Below, one piece after another: positions 51,091-61,219 of a stretch of 64,000 nt of DNA. A model generated the notes under the pieces. The model was not told where the DNA came from. It made no database searches and saw nothing but the letters and a program-made list of their open reading frames with translations. Source of the stretch: Brevipalpus yothersi (lineage: Eukaryota; Arthropoda; Arachnida; Trombidiformes; Tenuipalpidae). The position numbers and the translations under genes were made by a program. Location of the stretch: NCBI GenBank assembly GCA_003956705.1, contig QZCP01000037.1, positions 50,393 through 114,392 of the forward strand, written 5' to 3'. Every line of letters starts with the position of its first letter. Positions within the stretch are counted from its first letter, which is position 1.

Positions 51091-53120
51091 CAAGAGTCTG
51101 AAGAGCAGAATTTGTTCAAGTTTTCGGGAAGAGAAAGAAAAAGATGAAGGAAAGAGAGGAGAAAAGTAAAAAAACTTTTTAAAACATTTGTGCTGGTTAA
51201 TTTCGATGGACTTGATCTCATAAATCGATAAAATAGATGATTATATCTGAAGAAAATTTAATGGGATTAATTTTCGTTTCGTGTAACAATATTTGAGGTT
51301 ACCAATATGCAAATCATACTAGTGGAGAGAGAGGGGAAGAATCAGGGAAAGGGGACACACATTATGTAAACCAGGTAAATTGAAGATTACAAGAGAGGTT
51401 CTCTCTTCTAAAAGAAAAGAGATGAATGAAAATGATTTGAGGAGTCAAGTGAAAATAGTGAGATCAACATTGGGAAAGAAGAGGAATAAGAATATGCATA
51501 TCGAACGGTGTGTGTGTGTGGATGAAGAGTAAGGTATATATATTTCAAAACAAGAAGTAGATAGATATTTTTCAACCAGCATGATAAACTCATTATCATT
51601 AGTGAATGTCCCCCCCCCATTCGAAAAATACTGTTCTTGCTTCTCTGCATTCTTTTTCTATCCAATAAAATATATACAGCATCGGGAAAGAGGAAAAAGA
51701 AGGGATGATATTAGATTCTCTCTCTCTCTCAATAATAGTGGCTATATGAAGAATACATTTTCATGATCATAAAATTTGATTAATACCAGCGCCGTATACA
51801 CGTTAATAGCCGAAGATACTTGTCGGAAAAAGATCATGAAATGGGCTCACTTTGACTTATGATCAATATATTTTCTCTTTTTCTCTCTCTCTCTCCTATC
51901 CTCATCCACATAAACAGCATCCTCTCATCTTGATTCTTTTTTTTATTTCGAGCCCTTCTTTTTCTTGTTTCTATTTCACTTGTATTTCAATCTCCTCATC
52001 CACTTGTATCTCTCTCTCTCTCTCTCTTGGCCTCATCCTCATCCTTATGCCCAGCATCCCTAACATCACCAACTATTATAACCACTCAATCTTCTCGCCC
52101 TTCGTTCGCTGCGTTTATTGTTTTTGTTCAGGTTTTTTATTCTTTTATTTTGTTTTTATTTTCATTTTTTCTTCACTGCTCACTTGTTCTGTTTGTTGAT
52201 ATTTTACTCTCCGCTCATCGTTTCTCTCTTTCTCTCCATCTTCTTCTTACTCTTTCCATTATTATCATTTCTATCTCCTCTCGCTCTTCCTACCTTACAC
52301 TGGGCTGCTTGAAAACAAGGAAAAAAAAGTATCACATCATGAAAAGGTATCCTCAAAAGCAGAAAAAATTGTGGATTACATGGACCGTTATGATCAAAAG
52401 CCTTTGGGCCAATCTATGGGAAGATAGGAGAAAGGGCTTCCAAACTATTGGAATCGGATAACTTTCCGTAAGCATGTGAGAGGCAAAGATATTAGGGAAC
52501 CCTCAGAACGATGGAATTTCCGAAAATTGATATATATGATATATTTTTTCTTGCTTCCTTATTCTTACACACTCACCACACTTACTACTTTTATCTATCC
52601 ATGAGATAGTGAATATAATATCTATTTGATATCATCTTTTGCTTTGTCCTTCTTCACTTCTCACGATTGACCTAAACCAATCTTGTCCACTTTGGTATGT
52701 TGCGATATATACATTATGATACTTATTCTGAGCATTCTGCTTTCTTTGCCACAAAATATGTTCACACTGACACACAATCAAAGATAAAGGAAGATCTGGA
52801 ATATCATCTATTCCATTAGCTACTTCTTCACTCGAATACAAGGAGCCCCATCTTCGCCTACCCCCCTGTTCACTATTGACCTGTATCAAATTGGAAGACA
52901 AAAAAGAATATATTTATACACACATACATACAAACACACACACAAGAATGCTGGCCCATATTCTTTTTGTGATGCTCCATATTGTATTGCCCTGAAGGCT
53001 ATCAGTTTATTATTGCTTATTCCTTTTCTCATGTCCACTGTGTGCCGCCTAGTATCTAAGGGCTTTGGTACTTTTGTTGTTACTGTTGATTTGAAAGATT
53101 ATGTATTGCTGATGAAATCA

Positions 53121-53152
<32 letters not shown>

Positions 53153-53382
53153 ATCCACTAGCATCATTGAAAAAACAGTGAACATCAACAAACTTATTTT
53201 CACTCTTTTCTTTTCGCAAAAAGATCTTCTCACTTTCAGTAGTGAAAAGTATTCTTCTCTAGTTTAAACAAAAACAGAGAGAACATCCAGCATCCAGTAT
53301 TCTCCTGACAAAGAGTTAAGGAGCCATACAAACATCAATCGTCAGCATTTGTGTGTGTATATTTGTTTTTCAACTAAATTTG

Positions 53383-53386
<4 letters not shown>

Positions 53387-53438
<52 letters not shown>
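53387..53438. repeat. (TC)26 microsatellite
   Basis: 52 bp, about 170 bp before the LTR-like block. Confidence 0.95.
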
Positions 53439-53439
<1 letters not shown>

Positions 53440-53764
53440 AAAAAGAAAGGAATTCCATCTTCTTTAACCAGATACTGTCACTTCTCTCTGTCTCAAATAT
53501 CATTTATCTGTCTCTCCTGTAATGTCATATTCTATTGCACACATGAATTTTGTTACGGCAGTATGTGAGATCTCCAATGATTCTCAACCTCTTACTCCAT
53601 CTGACTCTTGCGTCCAATTGATTGGACTTCACTTTAGCTCAACTGTGGGGAATGAATCTTCGAACACCCCAACTTTTATACTTAATCACGATGAGCTCGA
53701 CCAATGAATTGGTCTCGATAGAGATTAGCTTCATCTCTCTCACCTTTCAAGGTGATACTTCTTG

Positions 53765-53771
53765 TATATAA
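53765..53771 (+). promoter_or_regulatory. TATA box of the LTR-like block
   Basis: TATATAA followed immediately by the hairpin CTCTCGT-TG-ACGAGAG (53773-53788). A start site would be expected near 53795-53800. Confidence 0.5.
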
Positions 53772-53925
53772 GCTCTCGTTGACGAGAGACTCTTCGCACT
53801 TAGTTTAGCTCTTCAAACAATCAATGCGTTTGTCGCTCTGCGAGACCGGTTGTGTTGTAAGTCTTTCTAGTGTCCTGGTGTTGGGTAGATGCTGAATCGT
53901 TCCAGCTCCAACAGCCAGTTTTTGT

Positions 53926-53931
53926 AATAAA
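53926..53931 (+). terminator. AATAAA polyadenylation signal in the LTR-like block
   Basis: AATAAA followed within 10 bases by a GT-rich stretch (GTGTTTGTC) and the hairpin GTCCTTT-GT-AAAGGAC. The spacing from the TATA box suits an LTR R region. Confidence 0.5.
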
Positions 53932-55064
53932 GTGTTTGTCCTTTGTAAAGGACTGTGTGTTTTTCTTCGTGACTGATTCACAAGGTGAATCAGCCACTGT
54001 GTTGGACTCAAAAGTCTTGCCTTGAAAGGCAATAGTGAGTAGTGCGGCTATATCATATATACCGGAGGGCCAAGAGTGCCTTAGGTTGAGGAATAGAGCC
54101 TACAAAAGCCTATTGGCCTTTAAGGGAGTGAGAGTCGAGTGTGAAGGGTGTTACTGTCCGGAATCAGTAACTGGCGAGCACGAGTGTGAGGAAAGAACTT
54201 AAAAGTTCATTGGTGAGTGTGACTGGATCCGTGATTCGAACCTTGTCTTAGCCAGTGGTAGGGCCTGACTAGGACATCGAAGTCAGATTGTGACCAATAA
54301 ATTGGTCTTTTTGAGTAGTTCCCTAACAATTTCATATCCAATTCTCCTCACTGTGTGTCCCTGAAATTGTATTCGACCTAAAATTTTGGGGCTGTTTTTG
54401 AATTTAAACTTGATGATCAAATCCAATCATATTTTCACCTCTTGTCAATTGAACAAAGAAGATAAAGAAGAAGATGAAGTCTATTTCTATCAGTCTCTTC
54501 TCTCTCTCTCATCACTTGTTAAATCGATCCAATGTGGACTCAAACACTCACATCCGATTGAAGGTTCATAGAAAATATACTTTTGCTTTCTTTCTCCCTC
54601 TCTTTCTGTCTGTGTGTGTGTCTAGAGAATGATTTGACAAAATCAAAGTACTAGAACAAATAGAGAGACCCAATAATTCAATAAAAAATAAAAGAATATA
54701 TAATAAAATACATAGATTTTTTCCACACTTCCAACACCCAAAAACGCTCGCGAAAGTGGAACGAGAAAGATATTGGGATGAATGAAAAAGAGAAAAAAAA
54801 TTCAAGAGAATGAAAAAAAGATGCCCCAAAATGCGAGATTCAAATTGTTGCTATTCGCCATCTTGAGAAGATATTCTGTAAGAGAGAAGCGAAAATGTTG
54901 AGAAAAGAAAAGAGAGAGAAAAAAATGGGAAGAAAGAGAAAATGATGAAGATGATTTTCACTACTAGTTGGGAGCTCTTCCGGTCAGTGAGCAATAGCTT
55001 CTCTATTCTTGAAGGTGCGCGTAATGGAAATGATGATGAAGAAGAACGAAATCATAAATGATGA

Positions 55065-55068
<4 letters not shown>

Positions 55069-55131
<63 letters not shown>
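55069..55131. repeat. (AG)31 microsatellite
   Basis: 63 bp, pure. Confidence 0.95.
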
Positions 55132-55134
<3 letters not shown>

Positions 55135-55842
55135 CATCCAGTCTTTTGGAATGAGAATAGAGAAACCCAACCTCAATTCAAGTATTTTTTCGGCCCAACT
55201 GAAACAACAAGTGATTCTCTTTCGCTCTTCTCCTGGGACAAGCCTTAGAGACTTGCCTCATACCTAGGAACCCGAAAAAAATTGTTATTACTCCTCTCTT
55301 CGGCTGCTACCTTGAATTTTGAGTGGTGGCATACGTACACACACAATTTTAGTAACTGTGGCGGGAAGTTATAGAAAAAAGTTTAGCATTCTCTTTTCTT
55401 TTTTCCTACCTTTCTTTGAGATATTTGAGATTTGAGTAGGGATGAATTGGAGTGATAAAGTAAAAAGCTTCAATAGAAGTTATTCTCTTCAGCAGAATCG
55501 GCAAAATTTGTGAAGATGGATAGAGAAAGTGATGATGATCATTTTGTATCACTTAACGGGCCAACTTAGACTATTATTTAATCACTTAAGGATCTTGATG
55601 CTGTTCAATATATACCTAGTAGGATTTGGTTTTGTATTCCTGAATTAAAAAATTCTACCCTAGTTTAGAGGGATCGGAAACAGTTAGACTTGAAAAAAAA
55701 TTAACTGACCCAAAAATTATCCATGATGGCTTAAAAGTCTCATCTTACCAAGGTAAGTGAGAATGTTCAGTCTAGAGGAAAAGATTTTTTGGAACATTTC
55801 TCTGTACAGCAATAGTTTTCTCAAGGAAATTCTTCACTCCTA

Positions 55843-55869
<27 letters not shown>
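55843..55869. repeat. (TG)13 microsatellite
   Basis: 27 bp; GT class. Confidence 0.95.
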
Positions 55870-55874
<5 letters not shown>

Positions 55875-56234
55875 GATGATAGTGGAACAAAAGTGAAGTG
55901 AAAAGGATGAAAATGATCGTTGAACAGTTAATAGAGAGTGAAAATGTTCAAGTGTCAGTAGAAAAGATGAGAGAGGCTGGTGAAAGTATTTTTCAATTGA
56001 GATTATCATTTGTAAAGTGAAATGCACTTGCTGTCTCCATTATCTTATCATATTCATTCCTCAATTTCATCTTCCTTTTTCTCTATCTTTTGTTGAACAC
56101 ACACCTCAAATAGAAGCTAGCAATAGTATACAGCAAGAAGCCGGAGACGATTGAAGATGCTTGCCTCATGTTCAGACAAGATCGTGAGCAAAATGAAAGT
56201 AGAAAATATTTCAAGAAAAGATATTCCAGTGGCC

Positions 56235-56237
<3 letters not shown>

Positions 56238-56270
<33 letters not shown>
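56238..56270. repeat. (AG)16 microsatellite
   Basis: 33 bp; followed by CT-rich stretches at about 56290 and 56340. Confidence 0.95.
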
Positions 56271-56274
<4 letters not shown>

Positions 56275-59190
56275 GAATCAAGTGAGGCCTCTCTCTCTTC
56301 ATCTTTTTCTCTCTCTCCTCCGTTTGCCTCTGGTTTCTCTCTCTCTCTCTCTTTCATATTTTGATCTATTGTTTTAAGGTGATCAGACTTTCCATTCTCT
56401 CATACTCTTTCCCTCTCCATCTCCTCTTCTTGGTTCATGCATGATGTATCATACGATAAGAAATGCTACTAGTTGATACTACTGGTCAGTGGGCAAAGTT
56501 ATCGAAGATGTAGACAAGAAGCTGAGGAAAGATGAAGCTGAAAAAGAGGAGACAAGATATGTGAATAAAATAGCCTCTCTCTCCATCATTATTTTGAGCT
56601 CACTTTTCTTGAACACTTTTTTCCAGTCCACAAACGGAGAAAGAGAGGCTGGCTTGCCGTTGATACATGTATGTGTTGCGTGTGATGAAAGTGACCTGAA
56701 AGATATCTAGCTTCCAACTTCCTCTGGGAAAACTTGGATCCAAAATTACCTTCCAAAAAAAAGTGAGAGAGCGTAATTTCTCCTCTCTCTCTCTCTCTCC
56801 TCTCTACTCTGAAGGCCCATGAGAAAAGATGATCACACAAGATTATCAAAATGAATGAGCATCTAAACTCTCTCTTCTCTCTCTTATTTGCCTCACCAGT
56901 CCTAATCACTTTCCTCTCTATTCCCAAGTTCTCTTCTTTTTCTTCTTCTTCTTCTTCCCTCTCTCTCTTTCTCCAATCAACTAGATTGAAGTGAAAGTTC
57001 TCATCCACTTGTATCATAAATACATGAATATATCCCACGATTCAGACTATCTTTTCTCTCATTTCTCCCTCTCACACTTGTTCGTCTTTTTTTCTCCCTC
57101 TCATTCTCTCATTCATTTGCATTTTGTGAATAATTTTCTCTGTTCTCTATTTTACATATCTAGCATTTTGATCATCATTCTCATCATAGTTATCAGCCTA
57201 CTCCAACATCGGCTCATTACACAGTCCACTGGTGGATGGCAAGAGGAGCTGCACACAAAGTTTACGAAAAAAAGTCGGCGAACGAAAAAAATTCCATAGG
57301 CCTAGTAATCTAAAAACATGCCAAAAAAACATCTTGGACAAAATTTTGACACTGTTGAATATGGGAAGAGAGAGAGAGAAAAACGACGAAAAGATGCAGA
57401 AGAAGTGATGCGTATCGAGTGATGATCTTGCAAACAATCTCAGTTACATCACCACCAATGAACACCGTTACTGTTGTGAAAATGTGCGAACATGTATGTA
57501 TAAGTGTATGTGTGTGCGAAAATTCAGAAGCTCATGATGCGGATTATGTGGCATAAGAAGATCAGATCATGAAGAGAAAATCCGATCCCAAAAGCGTCAC
57601 AAATATCCAGGTAATGATGGAAGATATCATTCCAGAGCACAGATAAAGAGAGAGAGAGAGGAAAAAATATTTTTGACCGCAAGTGGCCCAAACACCATCA
57701 ACATGGGATGCTTGCACTTTTGGCCTCCTAGGATCTCAGATGTGGACACATATACAAGATGAATGAGCTTTTTAACAAACTTATACATCAGCGGAAAAAA
57801 ATAAGGTACATGTAAAGAAGAAGAAGAAGAAGAAATATGTTCAACTGATGTATGCATATGAGCATTGAAAAGTCGTTACACAGTCAAATCAGATCATCTC
57901 TCTTCGGTTCACTTTGGCCCCTGCTTTTTCGGGCCTATGTCAAGGGTCAACGATTGAGTGACCTCTCCGAAGAGAGGAGAGAGAGCTACCATAGACATCC
58001 CTAGACCAATGTGAGATCATAATGATGTTGACTTTTTGGTAAGTTGCTACTTTTTTCTTCACAAATATATTCGAAATAGAATTTGACCTCAACACTGGAC
58101 TGTAGGCCAGAGAGGAACACGAGAAGAGGAAGAATTCCATTTACAATATTCTTCTAGGGGTCAAAAATGACTTTTTGAACAGTGGCAATTCGTGAATCGA
58201 ATCAATCTTTTTTGGCTGATGTTGTGATGTAAGGTTGAACATGGCAGAGACAAGCGAACAAGAACTGTCAAATTCCTCTGGTAATTCTGTGGATTTTGGT
58301 GGTTCTGAGGAAGATGCATTCAAGTATTTTCACATTCATCATGAGAATGGAATGTCTATTAGAATTTTGATGATCAAGATTTATCCAAAATTTTTTCCAG
58401 CTCCATTCACATTCTGATAAACACGTGGCAAAACTGGATGTCATATATGTTCTGAATGGTGGCTAATATCATTTGGAAGAGGATGAAATTTTTTCCCCAA
58501 AAAAAGTCCAGAGTAACACTGCTGGGAAGTGAATAAAAAATGAACTGGAAAGTCTTTGAAATTGAACGAAATAGTCTGCATACTTTTCCTCTATTTCTCT
58601 CACTATACTCATTATTACTATTAGAGTCAAGATTCCAGTGATTCAAGGATCCATTTTCGGTGGTAATGATGATGACAGATTTGAGGTAACAAAAAAGGTT
58701 AGTGGATAAGTTTTACAATGTCCAGTTCGAGAGAGAGAGAGGGAGAGATGATAAAATTGACTGTATGATGATGGAGAGAATGGACGATGATGGAGGATGT
58801 GGAAGGCCGGTGGAGAGAGAGAAGAATGATGATCATCAGGATCATCATGATGGTTATTTCAAAGCACATACATGAATGTATATGTGTACATGATAGAGGT
58901 AGAGAGATGGAATAGTAGTAGAAGAAAAAAAGTGAACGGAAGATGATCATGGAAAATTAGATGCCGCCTATTTTTTTTCTAGCTCACTAAAAGATGAAGA
59001 AAATGAGGGCCTTGTCAGGTAAATAATAAACACCTATCTGAGTTCAATTAAACATTAAATTGAATTACAGGTAGCAAAAATGTAGCGAAGATGGAGAGAG
59101 AGAGAGACATGTAGGCAAAGCCATTTTTGGTGCCTGAGAGAAGAAGTGTAAAAAGAAGAAGAGCAAAGAAGAAAGATATATTCTCTTTTA

Positions 59191-59198
<8 letters not shown>

Positions 59199-59225
<27 letters not shown>
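59199..59225. repeat. (CT)13 microsatellite
   Basis: 27 bp, preceded by CT with a single G interruption. Confidence 0.95.
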
Positions 59226-60059
59226 GCCCATCGAAAAATGTTGGAACAAGATGATGTTTATCATGACGGAGAAGAAGATAAAGATGAAGAAGAAGTCAAC
59301 GGACGAAAAACAGCAGGAAGAGATGAGGACAAAAATTTGTTCCGAAAAATAAGAGCAAAAGAGATGAGAGAAGATGGATGGATTCATGTCAAGTGAGTGA
59401 CGAAAGTGAGTCTTATGTACAAGAGGAGGCATTAAGACGGAGGAGAGAGAGAAAAAAACGGCCTGAAGGTGGTCAAAGGGGCTGGTGGGAGGACGTTCTT
59501 GAGGCTTCTTAACATGGGCTACTGTGTTTATGGGAGAGAGAGATAGAGAGAGAAGACTGTGTGTATCTTGTCCTATCCTGGAAGACGATGTTTTAACATT
59601 AACTTTAATCATGAAGATGCAGTAAGCAATAAAGGAGGTGGAATAATGAGTAGAGAGAGAAGGTAGCAAAATGATGATGGAAAGAGAGGAGAGAGAGAGA
59701 GAAATGATCAACGAGAGAAGGTAGAATATTTTTTTCTGATCCAACCAAATCATTTACCTCAGTCATACTGAAAAAGGTATCAGTATGCCTTGAAGGCAAT
59801 CTCTAGCATCTTCTAGTTTGTTTAAATACAGACTATTTGATCAGAACCAATTACATATGTGTATGTCTATCTCAATAGAAAAGAGAGAGAGAGAGAGAGA
59901 AAAAAAATTTGAAAGTAAGTAAAAGGTAGACTAGAGAGCCTCGCTTATTTTGGCGAAAATTAAAAGGACCCTCTGAAAGCATTACTAATACTATTACTAT
60001 TAAAACTGGGTATTATTATTTTCTTGACGAATGAACATGCAGTTGTTATAGAATTTTTA

Positions 60060-60087
60060 TCTCTCTCTCTCTCTCTCTCTCTCTCTT
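60060..60087. repeat. (TC)13 microsatellite
   Basis: About 28 bp, 700 bp downstream of exon 1 within intron 1. Confidence 0.95.
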
Positions 60088-60786
60088 TGATACTACTACT
60101 TCATGGACCGTATAATTTAGATTATTCATTTGTATCATCATCATGAGAGTGGAATACATGTGGAATGTAAATTTTGTGCTTGTGCGAAACATGATTTGAA
60201 AATTGATCACAAGTGATGATAGAGAAAAATGATGCTCCTTCCGAATAAGTGAAATAATAAGAGAAGGTCAAGTAAATGATCAGGTCATATTCATGGTGAC
60301 CTGATCATCATCATCTGATGTACATGCTGATCAACATTATTGGAAGGTCTTATTCACTTGTTAACCCTTATCACCATCATTTAGTGTGATGAACATTTCC
60401 CAGATTTATATATACAAGTATCAATCTATACATCTTTACACAACTTGAGCATCATCATCATGAAATGGACATGCAAAAATGATGATAAAGATAATGATCA
60501 CCAGCATTTTCGATTGAAGTCTTCATCAGTCTCTCGATTATTTCCACTTTTCATCTACTCTTGCTCTCCCCACACTTATCCAATCAATTCATTTTATCAT
60601 CATGAACTCGTTCATCGATGAAATAGGTATACTTATTGATTTATTGTCGACTTGCCATGATTGATTCACAGAATCATCATCAGAAAACATCAATATATCA
60701 AGATGAACACATGAACTATAATAATCCATAAGGCATCATGGTGATAAATAAATATGTATGTATGTATAAATAAAATGATTCATTAC

Positions 60787-61219
60787 CTGGAGTATCACTA
60801 TTGGGGATGGTAATAGCCATTGCGGCCGGTAAAATGTTATCCGGAAGGCACACAAGAGTAAGTAGATTAGTTACCAATAACAAAGCACAAAATTTGACGA
60901 ATTGTTGATAATGATGAACTGTGGACGAATGTGATAAAATGGATGGAGAGCATGATGGTGGTGGTGATGAGGAAGAAGAACAAGATGATGCCGGTGATGA
61001 TGATGATATGGAGAGATCTGAATTGTGATCATCAGCGGCAACAATTGGATGCTGCTGATCATGTGAAGTTAAATTTTTACACATGATGATGGAAGATGGA
61101 GAAGAAGTTGAAGAAGATGCACAATATGAATTGATGCCACTTCCGTTGACTTTATCCTGTTGATCACTAGATTGACCACAACAGGTAACAATATCCTTAT
61201 CAATTTGATTCATCCTCAT
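60787..61219 (-). CDS. Nephrin/Sns/Hibris-like receptor, exon 1 (N-terminus)
   Basis: First coding exon of an immunoglobulin-superfamily adhesion receptor, 433 nt, ending in phase 1 at a donor reading CCAG|gtaatg. The ATG at 61219-61217 is directly preceded by an in-frame TAA, so translation starts in this exon; a second ATG two codons later (61213) is an alternative. It encodes residues 1-144 plus the first base of Gly145. Residues 1-106 are polar and Ser/Pro/His/Asp-rich. Residues 107-125 (FVKFCALLLVTNLLTLVCL) are hydrophobic and fit a signal sequence or signal anchor, followed by a short linker into the Ig domain of exon 2. The phase matches exon 2 exactly. The assignment to this gene is inferred from phase, strand and the secretory segment followed by Ig1. 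The roughly 105-residue region before the hydrophobic segment is unusual for a signal peptide. An alternative is that this exon belongs to an unrelated membrane protein. Confidence 0.65.

Larger units (their letters stand above)
53612..54328 (+). mobile_element. LTR-like block (probable solo LTR) with a chain of hairpins
   Basis: A microsatellite-free block of higher GC than its surroundings. It has a TATA box (53765-53771) and an AATAAA signal (53926-53931) about 160 bp apart, the U3-R layout of an LTR. Likely termini are TGTGGGGAA at 53644 and GTTCCCTAACA ending at 54328, an imperfect inverted pair (TGT..GGGAA). I could not find a matching target duplication and there is no internal coding region, so a solo LTR or LTR fragment is most likely. 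It holds perfect hairpins at 53612-53627, 53699-53714, 53740-53755, 53773-53788, 53938-53953, 53973-53993, 54017-54032, 54150-54171, 54195-54208 and 54292-54307. Imperfect ones lie at 53875-53918 and 54245-54275. It is not related by eye to the gypsy LTR at 43964. Confidence 0.55.
54330..60059. other. Intron 1 stretch without recognisable genes
   Basis: AT-rich sequence with GA, CT and TG arrays. The ORF at 59055-59753 (minus) runs through CT-rich tracts and is Ser/Leu-rich low complexity. A short balanced stretch at about 58235-58323 reads open on both strands but has no recognisable product. Confidence 0.5.
8667..60786 (-). other. Putative intron 1 of the nephrin-like gene (52,120 bp)
   Basis: Runs from the exon 1 donor gtaatg to the exon 2 acceptor cacag. 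Both junctions are phase 1, so exon 1 to exon 2 splicing preserves the frame. It holds most of the microsatellites, both assembly gaps, the truncated gypsy element and the LTR-like hairpin block. Extra alternative exons of phase 1-1 cannot be excluded without transcripts. If exon 1 proves unrelated, this interval would be partly intergenic. Confidence 0.6.

Noticed and set aside
51610..51618. Run of nine C
   Set aside because: Isolated homopolymer without associated structure.
53522..53707. 61-codon plus-strand ORF overlapping the LTR-like block
   Set aside because: Crosses the presumed LTR border, has no family features and is of chance length.
54233..54242. GGTTCGAATC on the minus strand, resembling a tRNA or SINE B box
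   Set aside because: No A box at the right distance and no cloverleaf. It lies inside the hairpin-rich LTR-like block.
8667..60786. Recursive-splicing (ratchet) sites in the giant intron
   Set aside because: I looked for pyrimidine tract plus CAG|GTAAG on the minus strand. Only weak matches were seen (near 11990, 43046 and 59755), none convincing.
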